Part shown: positions 36,001-51,000 of the stretch, piece after piece | Layout of the letters: each line of letters begins with the position of its first letter | Position numbering within the stretch: position 1 is the stretch's first letter | From: Oegoconia quadripuncta | Lineage: Eukaryota; Arthropoda; Insecta; Lepidoptera; Autostichidae | Direction of reading: 5' to 3' | Length of the DNA stretch: 64,000 nt | Assembly: GCA_949316235.1 (NCBI GenBank) | Contig: OX438748.1 | Coordinates: 124,001-188,000 of the forward strand | Translations under genes and position numbers: made by a program | The notes under the pieces: model-generated | Told to the model about the DNA's origin: nothing | The model's database searches: none | What the model saw: only the letters and a program-made list of their open reading frames with translations

Positions 36001-39000
36001 ATATAGGTAATACTGATTGAACAATAAAGAGAAAAAAAAATATAATCCTAATAATACTTTGGATACATTTTGATATGTACTGCACTGAACACCTCTCTGC
36101 GTCAATCAGCACTTTAATTTTGATATATGAACTAGCGTCAATAAACCCTGGCTTTAATTTATAACTTCTCTAATATCTTATTGGCGATGTAGCGTTCTAT
36201 ACTACTGTAAGCTGGCTGGCACAATCACACAGGCAACACTTCGCACATGCTGCAAATATCACCCTTCACTGTAACACTATCGCCGTACGAATATACACCT
36301 TTCATATAGATAGATAAGTGTATTGCATAAATTGGCACACATACAAATAGAATAGAAACTAGATACAAGATATAGGAATAATTCCAAACAAATAAGATCC
36401 AGAGTTCCCCAGGCACCCCAATGTTAACACCGCGACTAACGCTTGGCCGCCGTCCTGTCACACGCACGTGAGTCACAACACTGAGATAGAACACGCTTGT
36501 ATTAAAAATGATGATTAGTTTTCCTCTGAATTGCACATAAAGAAGCTCTAAGTATCGTCGTGCCGTACAAATATGGAAATCACTTGGTTCTGCGCTTCAC
36601 TCTCAACATCGAACGTGGCACAGTTCTGACATGAACATTTCCAATCAGGAGAACTACTGTTGTTCCCCTCCTACATGTCGGGACTTTATGTTCGGGTAGT
36701 TAATGGTATAATCAAAGGTCTTCATCACATTTCATTAAATAGGCTTGCTAATAAAACAAGGTACCATATTGCTGCCAAATCACAAAAATCTGAGAATATT
36801 ATACGTACAAACAAACTGGTGGCGCCGATACTTCAATGCGGATTTTAAAACCGAGACCGCGAGGAGTCTCAGCCAGGGTGGAGGGGAAAGAGAAAGATCG
36901 TGCACCTACCTCTCTGAACAGGCAGGGCTGCTCCAACCCTCTCTGAAGCGTCTCCTTGGCGATGGCGATGGTCAGCACAACACAACGGGAGCTCCCAGAC
37001 ACTTATTACTGTCCTCCAGTATCAACGCACACTATTAGTTAGCGGGTGGTGAAAAATTACGCAGGAGCGATGGCTCCTATGGTCTTGCGGTTAAATTATA
37101 GCAAAGCCGATGCAAACCGACGACAAAGCATCCGGCAATGGCGAGAGCGGATTCTCAACTTCAGTGTTCATAATTTTAACACCAGGCGGCGTGCTTGTTG
37201 CACTGGTTTACGGTGCACGATCAAAAGTAAGGAGTGGAAAGGATTTGGCCTAGACACCTTATTTATTAAACATTAATTATAAAAATAGATGATGTGGCGC
37301 AACCACAAACATTATGCTTGTTGCCCGTTGGAGTAGGCAGAGACTGTACCTACCCACTTGCAACGATCCCGATATACTACTTTTGTTTCTTCCATTCTTA
37401 TCACATGTTTCATGAACTTCTTGCTAAGCAATACAACACGTGATTTCCTAGATGTTGTCAAAATGTCACCGCTGACGTCACCATCAGTTCGAAACGACTC
37501 TTGAGTAGAGGCACTCCGGGTATTTGAGCACCGACCAATTAGCAAATGTCCGCAATTCCAAACAAATTGCGTTAAAGCGGCGGCGAAAAAACTCTTTTTT
37601 TCCGAAATTGAACCTGAATATTCAATCCGTGAGTGCGACCCTAACGAGGGTCTTTTAACGAGATAAGAGGTTTTATTGCGTAATTGGTGATAGCGGGTAA
37701 TTCGGCCCCCCGTCCCCCGCCGCCCCCGCGCCCCCCCTCGCAGCAGAACGTATGCAAATAATCACGCGCGGCCATCTCCCGGACAATATGTATTCGTGTC
37801 ACGAAGGTTCGTTTAGATTGCTACAAATAGAGGTCCTCAAAAAGGTAAGCAACTGAGCCCGCTCAGGCACATAAATGCCTGTTCTTTGCTCAACTACGTA
37901 ACCCTGTTAGTTGAAATTTACACAATGGCGTCCCGGTGACCGGTGTAAATATATTTCATGCCATGCAGAATCCTTGGAGCGTGCTTTCGAATCGGACTTT
38001 TCCGGTTTTCGTGATTTAATACCAGGTACGTTTATCCCCCTCCTGTCCCCCTCGCAGAACAAACAGCACGTGGCGTGGACATCCTTCCGCCCCGTTGTAC
38101 TTTTTATGCCTTATTCAATTTCAATTTTTCTCTGTTTAGCAGCGCGTTGGCCGCAGTCCAGAGCGCTAAATTGACAAAACAGATTCAGACCGGTTCGCCG
38201 GAATTAAATGCGGCACGTCGTGTCGCCTTCGGTAGCCGCAGTGCCTCTGGTCTGTCGGCAGATAACAGATAACTAGAGAACCCATAGCCATAGCTAAATA
38301 CTATACCTAAGTATTATATAAAAGTGGTCGTTTGCAATAAGTAACGGGGTGAAGTTTTATATGAGAAATCAGTGTGTGCCTTCGTATTTCTTTTAAGGCA
38401 TGCATGTTTCGGTATTGTGATAAAAACAGTGATGTGTAATTAGTGACGTATGGGTTGCGAATAGAGCCAACCTGTCTTTTCCCGTGGGTGTCGTCTTATG
38501 GGACTAAGGGGTTTTACACGAAAAACATCCAATGTCACGTGTGCATCTGTACATTGCGGAACGTGAAGCGTGGACGTAGTTCCAAGTGTTAAGCTTTCAA
38601 TGTTTGTAACAACTTAACTGTGCTTTGTAACCGAAAGCTTGCTGGAAGAGATTGCTTTTAGTGATAAGGCCGTCAAATTGTACTGTCCCCCTTTTTTGTT
38701 TATCTTTGTGTTATGTTTCTTATTGTTGTGCAATAAAGAATATTTTGTTTGTTGTTGTTGTAACAAATAAAATAAGATAAGATGTTTATTTACCACAAGG
38801 GACCACACATAATTATACATTTGCTGTAACATCCACACTAGGCTAGGCCTGTATCGTGGATGAAATGTTTAAGATATTAACCACGTTCGGGATGAAGGTT
38901 GTAATGTTGTGTGTGTAGCAATGCATGTATCTTGTAATTACTCTATAAAGTTTTAGAAGTGGTTTTGACAGTCAAAATATACAATTACTACATCGAACCA

Positions 39001-42000
39001 ACCCTAAATTTGCTGAACAATTTTGCTCTTCACAAACAAAATATGATCCGTTTGTATTTCAATGCTAAATTATTTTTAGCAATATCATAAGTGGTCTCAT
39101 AGTTATATTATTTGTGCCGTAATGAACCCACCTCTTAAATTTTCACAAGTAATTAAAAATCACGGTGTACTCGAATTATTAATTACATCGTCACAATTGC
39201 GCGAACAGTCAGAACCGACTCCGGTTCGTTTTACAACGTGGGCGATGTTATTAAAACTTTATTTGTTATCCCGAACTGACGATGAAATTTGGCGAGAAAA
39301 TGAGTTCACTCAAAACTTTACGGAACGATATTTCAAGTGATGTGTTCCCACATTACATTTTAGTGTATTTGGCGTGAGAGTCGTCGGAGCGTTACAGAGC
39401 CCTAATAGCCGTGCGTCGCGGACGGCGCGCCACACGCCTGCATTGTGCCCCTAATGGGGCGGAACTTGGCATCAGCCGTAGAAATTCACTGAAAAGAAAC
39501 TATAACCTCGACGCTGAATCGGATCTACCCTTAAAGATTACAAAACTATAGTCTATTGTCCAAGGTCTTTTGGAGCTGAGCCAAGTTGAAGCCTTAACTG
39601 GAAACCGGTCGACAGAAACTTAAGTGGAAGTGAATTTATCGTTCCGAGCGAGGAATAATGATCGAGCGAACTAGTTCCCAGTGTGTTGGAAAATACAACA
39701 CCCTGTGCCAAGCGCTGCCCATCCGGGAGCGCTGTATACGGGAACGAGGAGAGGACCCGGATTCAATACGTACTTTAATTTTATATTACGTATACCAAGA
39801 AAATCACCATTTAGGTAGACAACGGTTTTACATGAGTGACATGACAGGTTTATTTGAAAAACACGTTACACAAAATTAAATTGTTTCGACCTTTTTAAAG
39901 AAAAGTTACATATCGCATTTATATGGGGACCGTAAGGCTCCATATGGAAGACAAAATGACGAATTGCGTGGCTTTAAAGATTTATTGTAGTCGTAAGTTA
40001 CCGGCTGAGACGAATGAGACTAGCGCGTCACTTCACGTGTGTGACGCAATAGGTGACTCTATAGTCACCTATTGCGTCACACATTCTGGACTGGACCCTC
40101 TATAGGGTCCAGACAATATTATAAAATTGTGTTTGTTTGTTAGATCTTTATATACGTCGACAATAAATGATATGATATACGTCGAGAAGAAGTTGTTATT
40201 TATCCTCTGGAGTCGAGGTGCTACACGACCAGGAAGCGCAAATAATTAATATTTTCAGTTAATTTATTCAGTAGCACAAAAGCATACAAAAACACCAGAA
40301 GAATATGTATATAAAAAAACTTGTCAAACATGACAGACCACGGCTGTCCACACTGTCAAACATGACAGACCACGGCTGTCCACACTGTCAAACATGACAG
40401 ACCACGGCTGTCCACACTGTCAAACATGACAGACCACGGCTGTCCACACTGTCAAACATGACAGACCACGGCTGTCCACACTGTCAAACATGACAGACCA
40501 CGGCTGTCCACACTGTCAAACATGACAGACCACGGCTGTCCACACTGTCAAACATGACAGACCACGGCTGTCCACACTGTCAAACATGACAGACCACGGC
40601 TGTCCACACTGTCAAACATGACAGACCACGGCTGTCCACACTGTCAAACATGACAGACCACGGCTGTCCACACTGTCAAACATGACAGACCACGGCTGTC
40701 CACACTGTCAAACATGACAGACCACGGCTGTCCACACTGTCAAACATGACAGACCACGGCTGTCCACACTGTCAAACATGACAGACCACGGCTGTCCACA
40801 CTGTCAAACATGACAGACCACGGCTGTCCACACTGTCAAACATGACAGACCACGGCTGTCCACGCTGTCAAACATGACAGACCACCCCTGTCCACGCTGT
40901 CAAACATGACAAACCACGGCTGTCCACACTGTCAAACATGACAGACCACGGCTGTCCACGCTGTCGAACATGACAGACCACGGCTGTCCAAGCTGCCAGT
41001 CTCCAACAGAAGTTATGAAATGATATGATTTCATTTCTTTGCAATGTTCATAATGGTCAGCAGCACATTTACAAGTAGTAATGCAGATGCTTATGTCCAG
41101 TAGTGGATCTCAATGGACTGTTGGTGATTGACGTGTTAGGGTTTACTGGTAAAACGTTTTTAAGTATATACAGATTGCACTCGAAAAGCACTTGTGGGGC
41201 AGTAGCATTCTCTATTCGTTTTCGATTAACGAAGTTAAGCAATGTCTGATGGGTGACCACTAGTAACAATTTCACACGAGTGATTCTGTGCTTCGGATCA
41301 GAGTGTACGTTATACGTAAATAGTCAGTCTCGGTTATATCAATTGAAGGTAGCCGTTAAGCCAAGTTGATGGCCTTCAGGGCCGGCTCAAAACAATGACA
41401 GTCAGGTGGCCACTGGTCTCACACAAATCCACTGCACCGCGCACTGGGCCCACGTGGTCTGGGCACAAGGCCCATACCCTTGGCTAGTGAGAGGAGGCTG
41501 TTGATTCACGCAGACTAAGAAAAGTTTTCTCGATAAAGGTAAAACAGAATATTTCATAGAAGAACGAAAATAGAGTATGGTGCATTCATGGAGGTAGTTA
41601 CATTACATATGTATATTATGGCTCTATCTTCGTTAATAGTGCTTTGACGTACCATATAAAATTATGACGTGAAACCTGTTTTGTGCCGCTTGATAGGGAT
41701 TGCAATTTTTTCACTGTGACATGAATAAATTTTATTTTATTATATTTGAAGTAATATTATTATAGTCTTTTGATTTTAAGTTGATTATGAACACATCTTT
41801 CTCAGTGCACGTATGTATGTCTATCCTATCGAACCTGTTTTCCTACACATTTGCAGGTTCTTGCTGGAAGAAATCTTTTTTTAGAGATAAGCCTGTACAT
41901 CCTTTATCTAGTATGTATTTGACTTTTATGTATACTCGTGTGCAATAAAATTATAAATAAATAAAATAATAAATAACAATGATAATTGGTTATATAATAA

Positions 42001-45000
42001 TGTGTTGATAAAATTAAATGTTATGTACATTGTAAATATTCTAGATGCAAACCCGGCGTCGATGTAAAGTTGCTGACTAATATTTGCATGTCTGTTTGCA
42101 GACTGAAGACAATGAACCTTGTATAAATTAAGATCTGTGACGCTATTGTATTCTCGCAAATAAATGATTTATCTTTGCTTAAGTTGGCTGCCAACTAATA
42201 AACACTATTATAAATACCATTGTGTGCCACGACTGAGTAAATACATATAAATAGCTTACTTAAAACACTTTCTATTATTCTAGGGTAATGGGTGAGTATA
42301 TGCATCCATAACAATAATTCTTTCTGATCTCAGAGCAAAATGTTCTCATTGAAAAAGCGACATGAATGTAATACGTTGTAAGAGTAATTTAAATCATACT
42401 TTGTGCACAAAGCGAAATGCCCTCGCAATCATATAACCGTCATGTAATACGTCATGAGAGCAAAGCGTCCACAGTTTGACGTGGGACCGAAACGTAAGCA
42501 ATTCAATTTAAAAATCAATATAACAAAATGGGTAGTTGGTGTCGTAGTGGCTAATGGTCTGTAATTTGCATCATTACTTGACTCTACGGAATTGTTCCTT
42601 ATAAGTGCTCGACTCAAAACAAATAGTTTTTTGTGCCGAATATTTGGTGGTAGTTGCAGTCACTCGACCATCATGATGAAATTGTTAATATATAGGTTTG
42701 GTTTCTGTTCGTTGTCATTTCAGTCTGCCTTTTTTAAACCCTGTTGAATGTAGACACTCAAATATGTCCATAGAGTGGGGACTCATGCTGTTTGCATTTA
42801 GCGGCTGCCAGCTATTTACCTTCTTCAGGTCAACTGTCCGCCGAGCTAAACCTTAAAGCTAAGCCTTCTAAATCCGCTTGTATGATGTATTTATTTATAT
42901 CAGCCTAGTATAGTCCACTCTAAACATTGATCTCCTAGTGGACGGCCACTCCAAATGCTACTGAACCCGTTATTGCCATGTATTTCCACGGCCTCTTTAT
43001 GGCCTTTGATTCACGAAGGGTGTCATATAACGCTATCTTCACTAGAATATGGTTGCCTGTCGAGAATCTTTCTTCCCCAGTTGTTAGCCGAGCTATGTGG
43101 TCTGCCTATTTATTTAAGTCGCGTCTTCAAACTAGTACATAAATAAGGTAAAGAATTCGTTACTGTCTTTTCGCAAACTTAATTTATACACGTCACACTC
43201 AGGACAGTATATCCCGACCCCACTGGCACATCTCTGGCTCGCCGCCGCCCTATTCCCTCCCAGTCCTTTGTTTTTATTTAATTGCACTTCAGGTCAGCTG
43301 TGGATTAGGTAAACAACAGGAATTCGATTACGAAAAAACGTGAATCGCCAATAGCTTTCCGAGATGCAGACGTGTGCGGGATGTGTAACACAATACTCTG
43401 TGGAATCCGTGAGCTCGGGCGAGGAGGGGCTTTGCGTTCCAATTACTTAGTACCGTATGTGCCGTACTTTAATGGATAGAAAACCCGACGCTTTAACGAT
43501 TTATGTATATAAACAACGTTGCGTCATCGCCATCAACTTAAGAGTGCTCTTGTTGGCGGATCTGATGCAAATTCTTAAAGTTACTGGTATGACTTGATAG
43601 CGATCTTTTAATTTAGCTCGTGTAGTTATTAAGGGCTTTCTCTTCCTCTGTGTCTTTTTTAAATAGTTTTCTTAGTCCCTTCAAGGTGTCCAACCGTCTT
43701 TCGTCTTCCATTCTCTGGAGCTTTAAGTGGAAGGTGAGGGATTTACTTGTACTATTTATTGTAAAAGACTTGGTGGTGAATATTTTGCTAAAGTCCGGGG
43801 CTCATCAAAACAAAACGATGTATCATAGTTTAAAAAATTCGAGGAAGATGCAAAATGCGTCTACATCTTTTTATTCTGCTGAACACAGAATGTTATGTAC
43901 AGAGTTTGTTGGCTTAGTTCACAAAAGTACAACAGTAAGGTGTATTAGAACTGTTAACACCTACTCATGTAATATATGTAGAAAGAAACTGGATGTCCAC
44001 TTGTAAATCCACTTTGTAGGTTAACACTAAGGTATGTTGTCTTGCGGAAGTATTTCATTCGTCAATGTGTCCATGATTTGAGGTATAAATCGCGAAGCCG
44101 CCAGACTCGTATCGTAATCGCGGCTGACTTATAGAGACGTTAATGAGGGGGAAGGGAGGGGGGGGCGCACCGACACGCGAACACAACAACACTAGCGACA
44201 AGTACTTCTACGTTACAGAGTAGTTTTAGTGGTAATAAGAGACAGGACTACGCCTGCCTTGATAATGACAACCGATTAGTGTAGTAGGTAGTGAGTGACC
44301 TTGCCTTCAAAAGAAAAAGGGTGCGAATTTGAATTCCGCTAAGGGTAAATGTTTGGGTCATGAACATATTCCCGAGTCATGAATACTACATCATCATAAT
44401 CAAATCAGCCACAGGACGTCCACTGCTCAACATAGGCCTCCTCCATAGAATGACCAATGACCGGTTGGAAGGGGACTGCATCCGGCGATTTCTCGAGGAC
44501 TTTATCGGGTCGTCTGTCCACCTTGTGAGTGAACGTCCTACGCAGCGCTTGCGGGACGTGATCTCCACTTGAGAACGGTAATGTCCCAATGACCATCAGT
44601 TTTTTGAGCTATGTGCCCTGCCCACTGCCACTTTAAATTGCTAATCCGCTGGGCTATGTCAGTAACCTTCGCTCACCTAGAGATACCTTCATTCATTTCT
44701 GATTCGATGACGTAGTGAAACTCTGAGCATCGCCCTCTCCATTGCTCGTCGCGTGACTTTGAGATTTCTTATGAGATCCATAGTGAGAGGCAAAGTTTCA
44801 GTGCCGTGAAGTCAAGTTCACGTCTTTCTTGATGGTTAGAATATCACAACCTAACAGTAGTTGATAATAATAATAACAGTACGCGCCGAAAAAAGCGCGT
44901 GAACCGCACGGAATTGGAATTTCTAATCTCTGACCTCGATTTAGTGAAACAATCTGATAGTACATTGCAAAGCCCTGTGTAATGTCGCCCCGTTCATAAC

Positions 45001-48000
45001 TATATTGTACATTTGTGTTTGCTTTTGACATTAATTACATTTGTTCCTCACTTGAGTGAACGAAGTTTCCCTAACAGCTGTAGGTACTAGTTAAACGACT
45101 GGAAATGAGTAATTACCACACTCACACATATACATGTACACATTTACATTATTCTTACGACTGAAATTTAAATTCTATTCCTGGAACGTTGGGAATTACA
45201 GGCTGCTACACAAAATTACCAGCCAATTACAGCTGGGCCCCGAACAGGTGGCTGTTTATTGTTCCAACTAATTAAATTTTGTATCGCGACTGCGACAGAG
45301 TTTATGTGTAACCAGTATTGGGTGAGAATAGGATCTATTACCTCCTGTGGCGAGGGGAATCAATTTTGTATTCTTTTTTTTTCGTCAAGGAATGAAACGT
45401 GCATCTTAGGTTGGAAACGATCAGAAAGATAAGGCCACCTTCAATTTTAAATGCAGATAACACAGTGCTCTCGTGACCTACCTCGGGTTGTAGCAGAATA
45501 CCAGTTACTCCGTTATTGGGTAAAGTCACATACTGAGCCCTTACGAATTACTGCGGTACAGGAATGGTTTTTTGCTTATTAATTTTCTTGTTACTGTTAA
45601 AAATGGGCTGACTGGGAAGCATATGGACTGTATAAATTAAATAATGAAAATAACCTAAAAGAGAAAAAACAACACACCCCATATGACATTTTTTAACAAC
45701 ATTTTTAATGACAACCAGTTTTTAATAAAAAAAAAAAACATCTACTTGAAAACAAAACATACTCAAACTTAAAAACTAAAGCTCAGGTCTGATTGCCAGC
45801 ACCCAACAGTCACACCACTTTATTATCAACATCTGTCCGTAAACATCCCACTGCACGGATATAGGACTTCCCTCGTATAATGAAGGAGTAGGGGCCGTAG
45901 TCCACCGCGCTAGCCCAATGAGGGTTGGGCACTTCACATACCTTTGAATTTTGATTTTTCAGGCATGCAGGTTTCCTCACGATGTTTTCCTTCGCCGTTT
46001 AAGAGCAGTCGGATAAGTGCACATAAGTAATTTAATTAAATTTAAAAACTGGAGGAATCGAACCACGACCTCGTAAATTGGGGGATCGTGTCTTAACCGC
46101 TGATCCACTGACTTTGTTTTGCACGTACAAGAGATATTATATGTAATAAAAATAAAAATAAGGGTAGTCCTGTTGCAATTATTTAGCCTCAGTACGGTCG
46201 ACGTGGAGCTCATGTGCATGTAATTACGCAGCTCTCACACCCTTCACACCGGAACACCATGTATACTGCTATCAGATAGAGGCCGGCGCGAGGCATAATG
46301 TTGTGAACCTGAGGTGCGGCGCAGATATCAGTTGTTTCATTTAACGAGCGCGCCGGGGCCGGGCCGGCGTCTACCGCTGCACTTAGCATATCCCGAGCAC
46401 GGCGATAAACACCCGGGAACCCCTCGGGCTCCCGAATATCGACCTTAACGCCTCACTAATATAGCAGGTAGTAACTTAACCGGCAGTTGATCAGGTGTAG
46501 TAACCCGTAATCGACTGAAGTTGTGATAATGTTTGCATCTAAAGTACACAAGGAGCCTTCAGCCAGGTAAGGTACTCAAGTTCGAGCCGGTTGTACTATT
46601 TTCAAAATTAACATTTTTATTGTTCATAGACGTGACAACGCCTTCTACGCGGTTTTTTTGCTACAGAACAGAAAACGCTGCTACACGCTACGTCGTAACT
46701 CTACATCGTAATTAGCAGCTGAGGAGTTTATATCACATTGAGCAAATATGGTGGGCCCATGTTTAATCGTTTCGTTATTTAGTCGGTTTGGTTAGCCTAC
46801 TAGCCACCTACCAACATCTTATCTAAATCTGTAGCCAAAGAGTAATAGTGATAGCATTGTTGTGTTCCGGTTGTTTAAGACAAGATAACCACAATCCCCG
46901 AACCTCATCTTCATTTCACATCAGCTATGATTGAGGTCAGGCGCTCACCTGTTGCGCATAAATAACAACTAGTAGAACTCAAGCGACACCTAACAACTAG
47001 CGACAATTTAGTGTCCATTTTAGCAGTCTGTGTGTATACAAGCGAGCGGACAGGCGTTACCAATCACCGCTGCGATCCGATAGTTGCACTAATAAATAGT
47101 GACCCCCCGCCCCGCCCCGCCCCGCCGAACGACCAATCACAATGTAATTACTACGCGTCGGACGCGATATATTATTCATTCCGGATCCCTCGAGATGTGT
47201 CAACGGACATTACGTGTCAGTTCAATTTCCATTCATTAACAATTCACTTTGTATCGCTTCAGCGTTACGCTAGTTGTGGGCGCAATACGGAGCACGTCCG
47301 TGTACTGTACACAGTTATCGGTCGTGGCCGTGTGTCCTGGCGCTAAGAAAGCTCATGTTTACAAACCGTTCGGAGTGCATTAGAGTGCGGGGCGCAGATA
47401 GCGCCGCATTACGCGCTGTCGCCGCGACTGTCCCGGCGACTGTAACGGCGACACTCGTAATCCTAGACAAATGAGCACAAAAAATGTCGCTCCACAAAGG
47501 CTTTGGTTCTAATTCGTGGTGAATTATCCCACTTTCTACTTGTACAAACTATTTAGTTCTATTGTAATAAGTCAAAATACATTATCTAACTAATATCATA
47601 AATGCGAAAGTTTGTATGTTTCTTTGTTTGTTGCTCAATCACGGAGAAACAGATCAACATTTAATTTGATATATCGGTAGAATATCTCGTGGATTAACAC
47701 ATAGGGTATTTTTAAACCGATAAAGTGAGTAGTTCCCGCGGGATAAACAAATTTCTCTATAAATTTATTAAGCAGGCAAAGCCGCGGGTGGAATGCTAGT
47801 ATGTCATAATTTATTAAGGACAAGCCGCCGAGTTCACTCACACATGTAGGCTGAGCTCACTGTTGACCTTGATTAGTGAAATGGCCCGATAGCTGTTTGA
47901 ACCACTTTTGAGTAATCACTCGTTCGACGGCTACAATCACCATTAAACGAATAAACAAAGAAAGGCGTTTGGAATGATTTAGTGGGAAAATATATAGTGG

Positions 48001-51000
48001 TCTCGTCCGGCGCGTGGCGTGCGAGGAGTTCATAACGGGCCACGTGTCGGCCCTGGCGGTCCCCCAACCACTGCAGCCTAACTGCTAACATAATGATACA
48101 CAGTCTTAAAATAACGCTCTTTACCCGAATACGAGTAAAAGTTCTATAGAGCCATCATCATGTTCGTACACAACCACCCATCCATTAAAATCTTCGAGAA
48201 TTATTATACTTCATTCTCCTTGCCCTTCTCAATACGTCTCTCACACATTTCTAAAACTCTTCCGTTTCTCTTGGGACATTTGAGGACGTGCTCAAACAAA
48301 CATCTATATGGGTCAAGTCCACTTTCATCCAGATGAGTATTGGGCTTACTCGCTCAGTCATTTAAACACTCAGTCATTCTAGCAGAAAGTAGTACACAAT
48401 ATTCTGACAGCCTCTATTGGTTATAGGAACTCCAGACCAGTACGACGTATAGGGACCGTGTTTGGTCGTGTCACATACTTTTTGCTTTGTCCCATTTACA
48501 CATAAAATAAATTGACATACTTCCTCTATTTTACTAACCATTCCTTCTCGAACATTCAATGTAGCAAAGCCTCTCTCTATAGCTCTCTTATCGCCTCCGC
48601 AAGAAACGAGGCGTGACGGCTGGCGAACCACGTCGCCGCCATTCGGAATTATTTTATATCCATAGCGTTCTCACGAGAAGCAAGGGAAATTATCGCGATC
48701 CTGGCAGAGCCCTGAATGCCCGGCAAAGCTATCCTTTAACTGGGGATCCCTGTAACCTTGCCCCTAGCCACGCACCTCTAGACACGGCAAAGAATTTGAT
48801 GACAGTCAGCAGGATATTAAGAGGGATTTAGGTAGGAAAAGGTAAATTAAGGATATCCTGACTCGGAAGGCACAGTGAAGCTCAAGGTGCCGGGCTCACA
48901 TACCCGAATACTATGCTTCAACTACTTCCGTCACACTGACATAAGAGACATGCTAGCCCTTGATGTGCGTGCGTGCCTCTCCGTTTATATTACTCGCCTC
49001 CACACTCCTCCCAGTGCAACTCCTGTAAGCCAGGATCAACAGTGGTACTCTGCACGGTGCCTACTAAAGGTAGACTTGCCCTACGTGACTCTATTGCTAC
49101 TTTGGGCCCCAGACTAATTAAGAGTTAAATGTGTGAAGTAGGAAAGAAGTTTCATACCCCCCTCCCCCTCGGCAAATGGGAGTGTAGTTAAATTAATTAA
49201 AAGGACAGAGCCAGAACGCAGTGTGTTCATGTTCACGAATGTTCAGGAAGCAAAAAGCTACCGTGAATAATAATGCCAATAGTAATCAAGGCTTGAAAAT
49301 TATGTCGGCTCGCCACTAAATCGGTGTATAGGACCGGATCGCATACGATGACACTTTATCCAGCATAACCCTCCTTCATTAAACCAGCGCGGGCAATCAC
49401 ACAGAATATGATGAGCAGTTTGCTCTGTATATCCACATTCAGGGGACGCCATCAACTTCACAGAGAAAAGCGTGCCCTTGAAATTGCCATGACCCGTGAG
49501 AAACTGCGACACACGGTGATCTTCCTCCAACCAAGGATATTTAATCGTTCCATGACATCGGGAAAGAAACAGAATAGTTGACGGCCTTTATACGGCTCCC
49601 AACGGTGCTGTCAATCTGAGACGAGTCGCTCATATACACCATCTTTAAATAGATGGTGCCTTCCCGTTCAAAGGAAAATTGCACGAACGAAAATAGGACT
49701 AAGCGGTCAACCGCGTAAGAAAGCCATGAATTTGGGGACTTGACTCGGGCATACCGCCAGAGCCGTACCACAAAATTTTAATTGCGATACTAGTAGAGAG
49801 AAATTATTATTTTTTCTTGATTATTAAAAGATTAATATATATCTATAGCATCTATTAAAGAATAATCTGAATGAAGGAATATATATTTATTATCACAAAC
49901 ATTCTGATATACAATCTTCTTAAGATTAATAACTTATATGTATATAGAAATATCTACACCTGGAATACCTTGATAAATAGATAGGTACCTAGGTACTTAA
50001 AACTTCTGCAGCCAAAGTTGTGATAAAGGGAGCAGTTCAGCTTCGTGCTGTTGACACATAAGTCCTTCCAGCTCTGATTTTCACCTTGGTCCTTTTTAGA
50101 AAACCGCCACCAAATTTGTAATATGTTTGATTTTGTTCTCTGCCATTTCTTCTTCACACAACATGTTACTGACCATCGGCTATTACAACAAACTGATTTC
50201 TCACAAAAATTTTATTGGACCAAAACTTAGCCACTCTAACAGCACTGTCTGTGGCGTTAAGGAGGTCGTCAAAGGTGCACCTGTCAGGACACGCGGGGCA
50301 AGACAATACGTGATCCATTGTCTGTGAGGAGACTCCGCACATCCATTTTTAAGCTCATGTTGTTATTATCATTATCTCCATCATATACACACGAACATTA
50401 TATCTCCAACGTGAGCTTGGGTACCATACCTAAATCAGTCATTTGATCATCTATTATGTACTCGTATATACAATCAGCTTTTTAGACAGTTCCAGCTGAA
50501 GAAATTTACATTTCTTTGTACAGTTTTGTAAAAGGAGTTATCGAGTACTATTTAAGTTACCCGTACAAAAATTAAATGTACTTTTCGATAGAAAATTGAA
50601 AGAAGAAGAAAACTGGGACTAAATGTGTGCAGGTTTGAAGCCCAGTAACTATAAATGAGACAGGCTTTTCTTGTCGGTGACCGTAAATAACATGGTGCGG
50701 GGTGCGGGGTGCGGGGTGCGGGGGAGGTGCGGTGTGATCATTTTGCAGCACTATTAGGGCTGGATTAATGTACCGGCCGCGCCGCAACAGCTCGCGTGCT
50801 AATGTGCATCCCCGCGCCCCCCGCCCCGCGCCCCCCCGCCCCGCGCACGGCCAGCTCCGACGTCACTCAACACGTTACACCAAAGTTCCCCAATCAGAAA
50901 TATCTCAAAATTAGAAAACTCCTGATAATTAAAATAAATAAATATTTGGGACACTTACACCAATCATCTAGTCCCAAACTAAGCAAAGCTTGTACTAGAT

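Noticed and set aside
36799..37002. Minus-strand ORF with a good donor (GAGAG then GTAGGT) as a possible extra dpr exon
   Set aside because: In the phase needed to join exon 2 there is no start codon and no signal peptide, and the direct exon 1 to exon 2 join already fits.
39122..39340. 72-codon plus-strand ORF with ordinary amino acid content
   Set aside because: No recognised motif, no splice signals or relatives seen. It lies inside the long intron and is not longer than chance allows.
40323..40995. Regular array looks CRISPR-like
   Set aside because: There are no unique spacers: the whole 32-bp unit repeats. The host is an animal and no cas gene is present.
47011..47497. Overlapping ORFs on both strands in a CpG-rich part
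   Set aside because: No motif, open on both strands, and adjacent to a Helitron-like element. Composition explains it.
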